From: SHVO01 sp041919675
GTDB lineage: Bacteria; Pseudomonadota; Alphaproteobacteria; Rhodospirillales; Rhodospirillaceae
Direction: 5' to 3'
Assembly: GCA_041919675.1 (NCBI GenBank)
Contig: JAYRTJ010000014.1
Location: 1 to 48,292, forward strand
DNA: 48,292 nt
Position numbers and translations under genes: made by a program. Of this stretch, positions 1 through 7,237 are shown in pieces; the first letter of the stretch is position 1, and every line of letters begins with the position of its first letter. The notes under the pieces were generated by a model. It saw only the letters and a list, made by a program, of their open reading frames with translations, ran no database searches and was not told the origin of the DNA.

Positions 1-737
1 TGCTCGCCCTGCTGCCCGTCTTCCTGGTGCGCGGGTTCGGGATTTTCCGCACCAGCCGGCCGGGCCTGCACATGCTGCGTGTGTGCGGAAGCTTCGGCAA
101 CCTGACACTTGGATTCTACGCCTTTTCACATCTGCCGCTCGCGACCGCGACCGCGCTTTCGTTCACCCAGCCGCTGTTCATGATCCTGCTCGCAGCCTTT
201 GTCATGGGAGAGGTGGTGCGCTGGCGCCGCGGCCTCGCGACCCTGGCCGGATTTTTCGGTGTGGTCATCATGCTGGGACCGAGCGGGCTCGCGCTCAATC
301 TTGCCGCCTTGGCGGGACTTGGCGCGGCGGCCTCGCAGGCCGTTGCGTATGGCGTGATCCGGCACCGGAGCGCGGAGGACGGCGCGCTCACCATCCTCGC
401 CTGGTTCACGGCGGGCCTGCTCGTTCTTTCGGCGCCGCCCGCCTTGATGTTCTGGAAAACGCCGGAAGGGATGCAGTGGCTCGATCTGGCTTTTATCGGG
501 CTCGTTCTCACCACGGTACAATTTTGCCTCATCAAGGCCTTCCGCCTCGCCGAGGCGACGGTGGTGAACCCGGTCGACTACGCCCGCCTGATCTTCAGCG
601 CGGTGCTCGGGTATTTCTTATTCCAAGAGGTCCCGACGGTCTGGACGGTCGTGGGCGCGGTCCTCATCGTGGCCGCGACGCTGTATATCCTCTTCCGCGA
701 AGCGCGAAATAGACTGGCAAGCCGCGCTTCCCCGTAA
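1..737 (+). CDS. DMT superfamily (EamA) transporter, 5' truncated by window edge
   Basis: This is the C-terminal part of a drug/metabolite-type inner-membrane permease. The reading frame is open from base 3, and no convincing start is seen, so the true start lies upstream; a GTG at 27 is only internal. About 240 residues are visible, against roughly 290-300 for a full ten-helix EamA protein. They hold a run of hydrophobic helices and the second EamA repeat, with the typical 'NPVDYARLIFSAVLGYFLFQE' type segment shortly before the last helix. The end is short and basic (RNRLASRASP), as expected for a cytoplasmic tail. The substrate cannot be told from the sequence; family members export amino acids, purines or other metabolites. 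The next gene follows on the same strand after 40 bases. Confidence 0.85.
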   Translation, partial: LALLPVFLVRGFGIFRTSRPGLHMLRVCGSFGNLTLGFYAFSHLPLATATALSFTQPLFMILLAAFVMGEVVRWRRGLATLAGFFGVVIMLGPSGLALNLAALAGLGAAASQAVAYGVIRHRSAEDGALTILAWFTAGLLVLSAPPALMFWKTPEGMQWLDLAFIGLVLTTVQFCLIKAFRLAEATVVNPVDYARLIFSAVLGYFLFQEVPTVWTVVGAVLIVAATLYILFREARNRLASRASP

Positions 738-777
738 TAGATGACGCCCCCTTTCAACGCGTACCCGGGGATTCTCG

Positions 778-2031
778 ATGAGCGCCTGCGGCCTGGATTT
801 CGGCACCTCCAATTCCGCCATTGGCGTGATTCGCAATAATATCCCGACCCTGGCGCCCGTCGAAGGCGACGCGACCCTCATCCCGAGCGCGGTGTTCTTC
901 GACTACGAAAACAAGAACCGCGTGCAGTTTGGCCGGGAGGCCGTCGCCTCTTACATCGCCCAGCACGACGGCCGCCTGATGCGGGCGCTTAAATCAATTC
1001 TCTCCTCGTCCCTGATCGACGAGAAGACGCAGCTCGGCAACAAGATGGTGCCGCTGCGCGAGGTGGTGGAGACGTTTGTGCGCCATCTCAAGGAGAAGGC
1101 CGAGGCTTTCGCGGGCGAGGAACTGACCTCCGTTGTCCATGGCCGGCCGGTGCGTTTTGTCGACGACGACGATGCGGCCGACGCACGGGCGCAAAAGGTG
1201 CTCGAGGACATCGCCCACAAGGTTGGCTTCCGGGACGTGGCCTTCGTCTATGAACCGATCGCGGCGGCCTACCACTATGAGGAGACGGCGCGCCGCGAGG
1301 AAACCGTGCTGATCGCCGACATCGGCGGCGGCACCTCGGACTTCACGATCATCCGCGTGGGACCGCAGCAGAACCGGCGCGCCGACCGGACGTCGGACAT
1401 CCTGGCCAACGACGGCGCACGTATCGGCGGCACGGACTTCGACGCGCTCCTGAGCCTGGAGGCCGTGATGCCGGCCCTCGGCCTCGGCACGCGGTTGATC
1501 GAAAAGAACCTGCCGATGCCGAACAGCGTGTACGTCGAACTCGCCCATTGGCCGACGATCAACTTTGCTTATACGTACAAGAATGAACGCCTGCTGCAGG
1601 AGTTGATTCGGGGCGCGCGCGAACCGGAGAAGGTCGAGCGCCTGCTCAAGGTCATCCGCGCGCGCCTCGGCCACCGCATTGCCTTCGCGGTCGAGGACGC
1701 CAAGATCGCCCTCAGCGATACCGAAAGCGCCGCCCTCGCCCTCGATTTTATTGAAAACGCGCTGGACGCAACGGCGACACGCAAGGGCTTCGATCACGCC
1801 ATTTCGGAAAAGACCGCGCGTCTGAACAAGCTCGCCGCGCAATGCATCAAGGATGCGGGCCTCGCGCCGCCGGCCATCGATACGATTTTCTTCACCGGCG
1901 GTTCGGGGCGGGTGCCCGCGGTGCGCGCGGCGATCATGCGCGCGGCGCCGGACGCGCGGGCCACGGAGGGATCGGATTTTCTGTCGGTGGCGCTGGGACT
2001 AACGCGGGAAACGCAGAAGCGGTTTGGGTAG
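778..2031 (+). CDS. yegD: Hsp70-family protein, YegD-like
   Basis: A 417-residue actin/Hsp70-fold ATPase that lacks the substrate-binding and lid domains of DnaK, which is the YegD architecture. Phosphate-1 motif GLDFGTSNS is at residues 5-13, phosphate-2 motif ADIGGGTSD at 180-188, and the adenosine motif FFTGGSGRVP near 375-384. The connecting motif VYEPIAAAYHY is near 158-167. The ATG at 778 is preceded by GGGGA at a suitable distance. Members bind ATP, but their client and role are poorly defined, and a chaperone role is inference. The gene ends 16 bases from the convergent sulfur operon and shows no functional link to it. Confidence 0.9.
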   Translation: MSACGLDFGTSNSAIGVIRNNIPTLAPVEGDATLIPSAVFFDYENKNRVQFGREAVASYIAQHDGRLMRALKSILSSSLIDEKTQLGNKMVPLREVVETFVRHLKEKAEAFAGEELTSVVHGRPVRFVDDDDAADARAQKVLEDIAHKVGFRDVAFVYEPIAAAYHYEETARREETVLIADIGGGTSDFTIIRVGPQQNRRADRTSDILANDGARIGGTDFDALLSLEAVMPALGLGTRLIEKNLPMPNSVYVELAHWPTINFAYTYKNERLLQELIRGAREPEKVERLLKVIRARLGHRIAFAVEDAKIALSDTESAALALDFIENALDATATRKGFDHAISEKTARLNKLAAQCIKDAGLAPPAIDTIFFTGGSGRVPAVRAAIMRAAPDARATEGSDFLSVALGLTRETQKRFG

Positions 2032-2047
2032 GACCTCAGGCCCGCGA

Positions 2048-2812
2048 TTACGCGAGGGCCTTCCAGGCGATATATGCGGCCGTGATAAAGATGAACACGG
2101 CGAAGACGCGGGTGAGCGCGCCCTTGCGTGCGGCCAGGACCGACCCGAGGCCCTGCCCGACGAGCCCTCCGGCCAGTCCGCCGACGATGAAAAGGCCGGC
2201 CACATCCCAAAGGACCAAACCGGAAAAGGCGTAGCTGGCCGCCGTGGTGGCGCCGAACGCCGTGACCGCGACCAGCGACGAGCCGACCGCGTGCAACATG
2301 GTCATGTTGGCCGCGCTGATCAGCCCCGGAACGATCAGGAAGCCGCCCCCGATGCCGAAAAAGCCGGACGCCATGCCGGTCGCAAAGCCGGTGGGCACGA
2401 GGCGCGCCGCGATGCGCCGCGAAAAGCGGACGTCGGTGTCGCCCGCATCGGATTTCCGGCGCAGCATGGAGACGCCGACACCGACCATGGCGAGGGCGAA
2501 CGCCAGCAGCAGCTTGCGGCCATCGACGGCCTTGCCGATGGCGGCGCCCGCGAGCGCGCCGAGACTGCCGCTGACCGCGAAGACGACGGCGCAGGGCCAT
2601 TTGATCGTGCCCTTGCGGGCGTGAAGGCCGAGATTGATCAACGCGCTTGCCGCGACCGCGACCGCGCTGGTGCCGATGGCGACATGCGTGTCTTCGATGC
2701 CGACAAGATAGAGCAGCAGCGGCACCGCCAGGATCGAGCCGCCGCCGCCGAGCAACCCGAGCACCAATCCGACGAGCCCGCCGGAAATGACCGCGAGTAT
2801 GTCAGGCAGCAT
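2048..2812 (-). CDS. TauE/SafE (TSUP) family sulfite/sulfur-compound exporter
   Basis: A 254-residue polytopic inner-membrane protein. It opens with the family glycine-rich segment GLVGLVLGLLGGGGSILAVP and repeats a related segment, ASGFFGIGGGFLIVPGL, in the second half; this two-fold repeat is diagnostic of TSUP permeases. The family moves sulfite, thiosulfate, sulfoacetate or other sulfur compounds and organic anions. It is the last gene of a minus-strand operon behind a BigR/SqrR-type repressor, two YeeE-type proteins and a persulfide-dioxygenase-like enzyme. Export of sulfite made by that enzyme is therefore the best guess. The start at 2812 lies 29 bases after the stop of the preceding gene and has only a weak ribosome site. 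Confidence 0.9.
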   Translation of the reverse strand: MLPDILAVISGGLVGLVLGLLGGGGSILAVPLLLYLVGIEDTHVAIGTSAVAVAASALINLGLHARKGTIKWPCAVVFAVSGSLGALAGAAIGKAVDGRKLLLAFALAMVGVGVSMLRRKSDAGDTDVRFSRRIAARLVPTGFATGMASGFFGIGGGFLIVPGLISAANMTMLHAVGSSLVAVTAFGATTAASYAFSGLVLWDVAGLFIVGGLAGGLVGQGLGSVLAARKGALTRVFAVFIFITAAYIAWKALA

Positions 2813-2841
2813 GAGAGATCACTTTCAAGGGCGGCCGTGGG

Positions 2842-3711
2842 TTAGAGCGCGTTGACGGGAAGTTTGAGGTAGGACACGCCGTTGTCCTCCGCGGGCGGCA
2901 AAGCGCCCGCGCGGATGTTGACCTGAATGGACGGCAGGATGAGGTGCGGCATGCTCAACGTCTTGTCGCGCGCGGTCCGCATCGCAACGAAAGCGTCTTC
3001 GCCGACCTCGTCGCGGACGTGAATATTGTTCCGCCGCTGCTGTTCCACGGTCGACTCCCAGGCGAATTCGGCGCGGCCGGGCGCCTTGTAGTCGTGGCAG
3101 GTGAAAATACGGGTCTTTTCCGGGAGCGCCAGGATCCGGCGTATCGAGCGGTAAAGCGTGCGCGCGTCCCCGCCGGGAAAGTCGGCCCGCGCGCTGCCGT
3201 AGTCGGGCATGAAGAGCGTATCGCCGACAAAAGCGGCGTCTTCGATGAGGTACGTCACGCACGCCGGGGTATGGCCGGGCGTATGCATCACGCGCGCCTT
3301 CAAGGCCCCGATGCCGAACACCTCGCCGTCCTTGAACAGAACGTCGAACTGGCGGCCGTCGGCGGCGAAGCCCTCCTCCAGATTGAAGACCCCGGCAAAA
3401 ACCTTCTGCACATCGGCGATGTGCGCGCCGATGGCCAGCTTGCCGCCCAGCACGGATTTGAGATAGGCGCCCGCCGACAGGTGATCGGCGTGGGCGTGGG
3501 TTTCGAGAATCCACTCGACGCGCAGGCCTTCGCCGCGCACGTAAGCGATCACGGCGTCGGCCGAGGCGTGCGATGTACGGCCGGCGGCGGCATCGAAGTC
3601 GAGAACGGGGTCGATGACGGCGCAGACCTTCGCCGCCGGATCGGAGACGACATAGGTGACCGTGAACGTGGCCTTGTCGAAGAACGATTGAATGCGCATG
3701 TCCGTCGTCAT
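2842..3711 (-). CDS. blh: MBL-fold hydrolase, persulfide dioxygenase (ETHE1/Blh)-like
   Basis: A 289-residue metallo-beta-lactamase-fold enzyme. The metal motif THAHADH is at residues 71-77, followed by HTPGHT, the GDTLF aspartate motif and a distal THCHDY-like segment (TCHDYKAP). The order and the PGHTPACVTYLI block match ETHE1/Blh persulfide dioxygenases, which use one iron to oxidise glutathione persulfide to sulfite. Iron use and substrate are inferred from family and context. The gene sits in a BigR-type operon between a YeeE-type pair and a TauE/SafE exporter. As I recall, Xylella and Agrobacterium Blh carry an N-terminal DUF442 rhodanese-like domain. This protein lacks it and starts directly at the hydrolase fold. 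Confidence 0.85.
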   Translation of the reverse strand: MTTDMRIQSFFDKATFTVTYVVSDPAAKVCAVIDPVLDFDAAAGRTSHASADAVIAYVRGEGLRVEWILETHAHADHLSAGAYLKSVLGGKLAIGAHIADVQKVFAGVFNLEEGFAADGRQFDVLFKDGEVFGIGALKARVMHTPGHTPACVTYLIEDAAFVGDTLFMPDYGSARADFPGGDARTLYRSIRRILALPEKTRIFTCHDYKAPGRAEFAWESTVEQQRRNNIHVRDEVGEDAFVAMRTARDKTLSMPHLILPSIQVNIRAGALPPAEDNGVSYLKLPVNAL

Positions 3712-3745
3712 GATTTCGTGTTCCTCCGAAGCGGTGTTTTACGAC

Positions 3746-4174
3746 CTAGGTGCGCCGGGACGGAAATCCGGCGCTGCGGCGCGCGGCGATCATTCCGGCC
3801 AGCATGGCGGCGACGAAGGTCAGCGTTTCGATGTTGCCGAAACCGATGCCGGCCAACGCCGGCCCCGGGCAGTAACCGGCCAATCCCCAGCCGAGGCCGA
3901 ACAGGCCGGCGCCGAGAAGGAGCGAGGGATCGATGTCGCGGCGCGCCGGGACGGCAAAGCCGGTTTCGAACAAGGGCCGGTCGCGCCTTAATACAAACTT
4001 ATAGCCGAGAGCGGTGACAATGAGCCCGCCGAGCATCACGAAGGCAAGGCTCGGGTCCCAATTTCCCGTGATGTCGAGGAATCCGATCACTTTCGCCGGG
4101 TTCATCATCCCGGACATCGACAAGCCCGCGCCGAAAAGAAGACCGGCAATGAGTCCTCCTAGAATGCGCGGCAT
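3746..4174 (-). CDS. YeeE/YedE-type half transporter (DUF6691), PmpB-like
   Basis: A 142-residue membrane protein. Conserved segments are GAGLSMSGMMNPAKVIGFLD near the N-terminus and WGLAGYCPGPALAG in the second half. The cysteine in AGYCPGP belongs to the sulfur-relay chemistry known for YeeE thiosulfate transporters. It pairs with the upstream gene: the two half-size proteins together correspond to one full YeeE/YedE transporter. I chose the ATG at 4174 because it begins MPRILGGLIAGLLFG, a normal first helix, and lies two bases past the neighbour's stop; the longer frame upstream is arginine-rich and overlaps that neighbour. Likely role: uptake of thiosulfate or another sulfane-sulfur compound. 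Confidence 0.85.
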   Translation of the reverse strand: MPRILGGLIAGLLFGAGLSMSGMMNPAKVIGFLDITGNWDPSLAFVMLGGLIVTALGYKFVLRRDRPLFETGFAVPARRDIDPSLLLGAGLFGLGWGLAGYCPGPALAGIGFGNIETLTFVAAMLAGMIAARRSAGFPSRRT

Positions 4175-4176
4175 GA

Positions 4177-4611
4177 TCAGCCTCCCACGATCAAATGCTG
4201 GCCGACGAACGCGGCCGCGACGCCGGCCGCCATGAACACGGCGGTGGCGACGATGGAACGCGGCGACAGCCGCGCGATCCCGCAAATGCCGTGACCGCTT
4301 GTGCAGCCGTTGCCGAGCACCGTGCCGAAGCCGACAAGTGCGCCGGCCACGAAAATGAGCGGCAGCGGGACGACGAACGACATCGCCGGACGCTCTCCGC
4401 CCAGGAGCACCAGCCCCAAGGGTGCGGCGATCAGCCCGGCGACAAACGCGAGGCGCCAGCCGCGGTCCGGTGCCTGATCCGAGAACGACAGCAGTCCCGA
4501 CGCGATGCCGCTGATTCCGGCGATGCGCCCGTTCAGAAGGAGAAGGGCCACGGCCGATAGGCCGATGAGGATGCCGCCGAACAGCGACGAGAACGGTGTA
4601 AAGTGGTCCAT
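4177..4611 (-). CDS. YeeE/YedE-type half transporter, PmpA-like
   Basis: A 144-residue, four- to five-helix membrane protein of the YeeE/YedE (sulf_transp) family. The hallmark GTVLGNGCTSGHGICGIARL carries two cysteines, of which the one in GNGCTSGHG is the invariant residue proposed to relay sulfur through YeeE-type channels. It starts 10 bases after the repressor gene and ends 2 bases before its partner half, so the two are translationally coupled. Family knowledge supports thiosulfate or sulfane-sulfur transport. Substrate and direction here are inference from the operon. Confidence 0.88.
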   Translation of the reverse strand: MDHFTPFSSLFGGILIGLSAVALLLLNGRIAGISGIASGLLSFSDQAPDRGWRLAFVAGLIAAPLGLVLLGGERPAMSFVVPLPLIFVAGALVGFGTVLGNGCTSGHGICGIARLSPRSIVATAVFMAAGVAAAFVGQHLIVGG

Positions 4612-4621
4612 CGCGCGGCTC

Positions 4622-4921
4622 CTAGGCCCGCCGGCAGTAGGTTTCGTACAAAAAGCCGATCAGCGATTTCAGATCGTCCCGCGCGAGGCTGTAAAAGATC
4701 GTGCGCCCCTCGCGGCGCGTCTTCACTAGTCCATCCTTGCGCAGCAGGCTCAATTGCTGCGAGACCGCCGCCTCCCGCGCGCCGAGCAGCGCGACCAAAT
4801 CCCCGACCGCGCGCTCCTGTTCCACGAGCTGGCACAAGATCAACAGCCGCTTGGAATGGGAAAGGCTTTTCAGCAGCGCGCTAACGTCCTCGGCCTTCTT
4901 TTTCATCATTTTTATATTCAT
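4622..4921 (-). CDS. bigR: ArsR-family repressor, BigR/SqrR-type reactive-sulfur sensor
   Basis: A 99-residue winged-helix regulator with the helix-turn-helix VSQQLSLLRKDGLVKTRREG near residues 53-72 and wing RTIFYSL. Two cysteines, C30 (LLILCQLVE) and C96 (LYETYC), are 66 residues apart. The persulfide-sensing pairs C41/C107 of SqrR and C42/C108 of BigR have the same spacing and local context. Metal-binding ArsR motifs such as ELCVCDL are absent. Known members repress until the cysteines form a polysulfide bridge. The start is uncertain: ATGs lie at 4921, 4909 and 4906, none with a ribosome site, and the predicted promoter puts the transcript start almost on the first, so the message may be leaderless. 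It is the first gene of the sulfur operon. Confidence 0.9.
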   Translation of the reverse strand: MNIKMMKKKAEDVSALLKSLSHSKRLLILCQLVEQERAVGDLVALLGAREAAVSQQLSLLRKDGLVKTRREGRTIFYSLARDDLKSLIGFLYETYCRRA

Positions 4922-4943
4922 ATATTCATATATATGAATATAT
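4920..4943. promoter_or_regulatory. Palindromic operator, SqrR/BigR type (ATTC-N8-GAAT)
   Basis: A perfect 24-bp AT-only-plus-two-GC palindrome. Its core at 4924-4939 reads ATTC, eight alternating A/T bases, GAAT. This equals the published SqrR operator form ATTC-N8-GAAT. It sits directly upstream of, and touching, the first ATG of the repressor gene, in a region that is otherwise very GC-rich. Autorepression and control of the whole operon are the expected outcome. Confidence 0.82.
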
Positions 4944-4956
4944 ATACGACTGTCAA
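4929..4956 (-). promoter_or_regulatory. Predicted sigma-70 promoter of the sulfur operon
   Basis: On the minus strand a perfect -35 TTGACA lies at 4956-4951. A -10 TATATA follows at 4934-4929 after 16 bases; TATATG at 18 bases is an alternative. The -10 and half the spacer lie inside the 24-bp palindrome, so a bound repressor would block polymerase. The predicted start is near 4922, giving a leader of zero to about 15 bases. Confidence 0.65.
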
Positions 4957-5006
4957 GCCGCCCGCGCGCGGGGCCCGGCGACGGTCCGGCTAAGGACGAG
5001 CAGCCT

Positions 5007-5207
5007 TCAGCGGGGGCAGGTCGTGAGGCCGACGAGACTGTAAAGCGGGCAGATGCGCACGATCGCCGTCAACAGGGGGACAACACCGATCCAGCCCGTC
5101 CAATTCCATCCGGTGGCCGGAAAGCCGATGGGAATTGCATAGGCAATTAAAACGAGCCCCACCACAATTCTAAGGATGCGATCAACGGTCCCGATATTCT
5201 TGGTCAT
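5007..5207 (-). CDS. DUF2892 (YgaP-type) small membrane protein
   Basis: A 66-residue protein of the DUF2892 family. The opening TKNIGTVDRILRIVVGLVLI is typical, followed by a second hydrophobic segment and the conserved end CPLYSLVGLTTCPR with two cysteines. In YgaP this domain anchors a rhodanese to the membrane, but here it stands alone. GGGAAAC ahead of the ATG is a plausible ribosome site. It reads toward the sulfur operon, its stop lying 63 bases from that operator, so a link to sulfur handling is possible. An FNR-type box lies 67 bases upstream of its start. The biochemical role is unknown. Confidence 0.85.
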   Translation of the reverse strand: MTKNIGTVDRILRIVVGLVLIAYAIPIGFPATGWNWTGWIGVVPLLTAIVRICPLYSLVGLTTCPR

Positions 5208-5273
5208 GACGCTGTTTCCCTAAACGAATGCCGACTTACCGGCGAAGCATCGGCCCGATGACCCAGGCGGGCG

Positions 5274-5287
5274 TTGATTGAAATCAA
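5274..5287. promoter_or_regulatory. FNR/FixK-type box TTGAT-N4-ATCAA
   Basis: TTGATTGAAATCAA is a perfect match to the FNR/Anr/FixK consensus half sites with the correct four-base gap; the symmetry extends one more base each side (5273-5288). It lies between the divergent DUF2892 gene and the DHA2 transporter. A class II position (-41.5) on the minus strand would place a start near 5239, 32 bases before the DUF2892 ATG, with a weak -10 GATGCT at 5251-5246. No -10 is seen at the equivalent plus-strand place. Confidence 0.6.
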
Positions 5288-5344
5288 CAAAGGCTTGTGC
5301 AGACACCCGGCCGGGTCCCCGTTAGAAATCAAGACTTCTCGTTG

Positions 5345-6784
5345 ATGCGCCCCTCTTACAACCGCATGAGCTTTTCCATGGACCGCCGCTGGCTTGCCTT
5401 TATCGTGCTGTGCCTGGGCGATCTCATGATCGTGCTCGACAGCACGGTGGTGAACGTCGCCCTGCCGACCATCCGCGGCGCGCTTGGGTTTTCCGAGGCC
5501 TCGCTGGCGTGGGTGGTGAATTCGTACTTGCTGACCTTCGGGGGGTTCCTTCTTTTGGGCGGACGGCTGGCCGATCTGTACGGGCAGCGGCGGCTGTTCC
5601 TGATCGGGCTGAGCGTCTTCACGGCGGCGTCGCTGGTCTGCGGGATGGCGGGCTCGGCGGCGGTGCTGATTGTCGCACGCGCCATACAAGGTTTAGGCGG
5701 CGCGGTGGTGTCGGCCGTGGCGCTGTCGCTCATCACCAATCTGTTCCCGGAGCCGGCCGAACGCGTGCGCGCGATGGGATACTTCGGCTTCGTGATGGCG
5801 GCGGGCGGCAGCGTGGGTGTTTTGTTGGGCGGGCTGCTCACCAACGCCTTCGACTGGCATTGGATTTTCCTGATCAACCTGCCGGTGGGCGCGGCGGTGT
5901 TTGCGGCGGCGCTGCGTCTGCTGGCGCCCGATATCGTATCAGGCGCCGGCGCCAAGTTGGACGTAGGCGGCGCGGTCACCATCACGGCGGCGCTGCTGCT
6001 GGCGATCTATGCCATCGTCAACGGCAATGCCGTGGGGTGGACATCGGTTCAGACCCTCGCGATGCTGATGTCGAGCCTGGCGCTGTTCGCGGCGTTCCTG
6101 GTGATCGAAGCCAAGGTGGCGGCGCCGCTCATGCCCTTACATCTGTTCCGCGCGCGCAACGTCTCGGTGTCCAACACCATCGGCATCCTATGGGCGGCGG
6201 GCATGTTCGCCTGGTTCTTCCTGTCGGCGCTCTATATGCAGTCGGTGCTGGGCTACAGCCCCTTGCACGTCGGGCTCGCGTTCCTGCCGGCGAACGTGAT
6301 CATGGGCGCGTTCAGCTACAAATTGTCAGCCATCGTGGTGAACCGGTTCGGCATCCGCGCGCCGTTGTGCGCCGGCCTCGTGATCGCCGCGCTCGGTCTA
6401 TTGTCGTTCGCGCTGGCGCCGGCCGATGGGACCTTCATGTTTCATGTGTTGCCGGGCATGACGCTGCTGGGCATCGGCGCGGGCGTGGCGTTCAACCCGA
6501 TCCTGCTGGCGGCCATGAACGACGTGAAGCCGGAGGAGTCCGGCCTCGCGTCCGGCGTGGTCAACACATCCTTCATGATGGGAGGCGCGCTGGGCCTTGC
6601 CGTGCTCGCGAGTTTGGCCGCGACGCGAACGCTGAGCCTGATGGCGGCGGGCGCCGATGCAAACGTGGCGCTGCACGGCGGATATCAGATCGCGTTCGGG
6701 CTTGGGGCCGTGCTGGCGTTCACCGGCGGCATGCTCGCGCTCGCCTTGCATGACTCGAAGCCGGCGGACACGGCACCGCATTAG
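5345..6784 (+). CDS. DHA2-family (EmrB/QacA) MFS efflux transporter
   Basis: A roughly 480-residue, 14-helix proton-driven drug-efflux protein of the inner membrane. The first helix carries LMIVLDSTVVNVALPTI, the signature of DHA2 transporters (motif D1, with the membrane aspartate), and GGRLADLYGQRRLF is the loop 2-3 motif A. ARAIQGLGGAVVSA is motif B, and a motif-C-like GGSVGVLLGG follows. It has no periplasmic adaptor or outer-membrane gene beside it, so it probably acts alone. The start is uncertain: ATGs at 5345, 5366 and 5378 and a GTG at 5297 are in frame, none with a good ribosome site. Homologues usually begin just before RRWLAFIVLCLG, which favours the later ones. It is followed after 9 bases by a DUF1232 gene. 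Confidence 0.88.
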   Translation: MRPSYNRMSFSMDRRWLAFIVLCLGDLMIVLDSTVVNVALPTIRGALGFSEASLAWVVNSYLLTFGGFLLLGGRLADLYGQRRLFLIGLSVFTAASLVCGMAGSAAVLIVARAIQGLGGAVVSAVALSLITNLFPEPAERVRAMGYFGFVMAAGGSVGVLLGGLLTNAFDWHWIFLINLPVGAAVFAAALRLLAPDIVSGAGAKLDVGGAVTITAALLLAIYAIVNGNAVGWTSVQTLAMLMSSLALFAAFLVIEAKVAAPLMPLHLFRARNVSVSNTIGILWAAGMFAWFFLSALYMQSVLGYSPLHVGLAFLPANVIMGAFSYKLSAIVVNRFGIRAPLCAGLVIAALGLLSFALAPADGTFMFHVLPGMTLLGIGAGVAFNPILLAAMNDVKPEESGLASGVVNTSFMMGGALGLAVLASLAATRTLSLMAAGADANVALHGGYQIAFGLGAVLAFTGGMLALALHDSKPADTAPH

Positions 6785-6793
6785 GGTTCGCGC

Positions 6794-7180
6794 ATGACCA
6801 TGAAAAACTGGGCCAAGACGATCAAGCGCGACGCCATCACATTGTGGCTGGCCGCGCGCGATCCGCGCACGCCTTGGGTCGTGAAGGCGCTGGCGGCCGC
6901 CGTCGCGGCATATGCGCTGTCGCCCATCGACCTGATCCCCGACTTCATCCCGGTGCTGGGATATCTCGACGATCTCATCATCGTGCCCTTGGGAATCCTT
7001 GCGGTGGTTGCGTTGGTGCCGCCGGAACTGCTTGCCGAACTGCGCGCCAAAGCGGCCGCGATGGCCGAGCGGCCCGTAAACCGCGTCACGGCCGCGATCT
7101 TCATCCTGATCTGGATCGCCGCAATTGGGTTCACAGGATATCTCGGCTGGCGGCACTTCACCGCCGAGGCCCCCCAATAA
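6794..7180 (+). CDS. YkvA family (DUF1232) membrane protein
   Basis: A 128-residue protein with the DUF1232 core AYALSPIDLIPDFIPVLGYL followed by DDLIIVPLG at residues 40-68, and a second membrane segment near residues 98-117 (VTAAIFILIWIAAIGF). The domain is widespread, and no activity is established. AGGG lies 7 bases ahead of the ATG. It begins 9 bases after the efflux transporter, which suggests co-transcription, and ends at a strong bidirectional terminator. Confidence 0.85.
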   Translation: MTMKNWAKTIKRDAITLWLAARDPRTPWVVKALAAAVAAYALSPIDLIPDFIPVLGYLDDLIIVPLGILAVVALVPPELLAELRAKAAAMAERPVNRVTAAIFILIWIAAIGFTGYLGWRHFTAEAPQ

Positions 7181-7183
7181 AAA

Positions 7184-7210
7184 CGCCGCGCGGGTTTCCC
7201 CCGCGCGGCG
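7184..7210. terminator. Bidirectional intrinsic terminator
   Basis: An 11-bp perfect GC stem (7184-7194 with 7200-7210) and a 5-base loop. It lies between the convergent DUF1232 and amidohydrolase genes. AAA just before the stem gives a short U run for minus-strand transcripts; the plus side has only a weak T run, so it is more convincing for the minus strand. Confidence 0.7.
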
Positions 7211-7237
7211 CTTCGGATTGAACGAGGCCTTTAAGGC

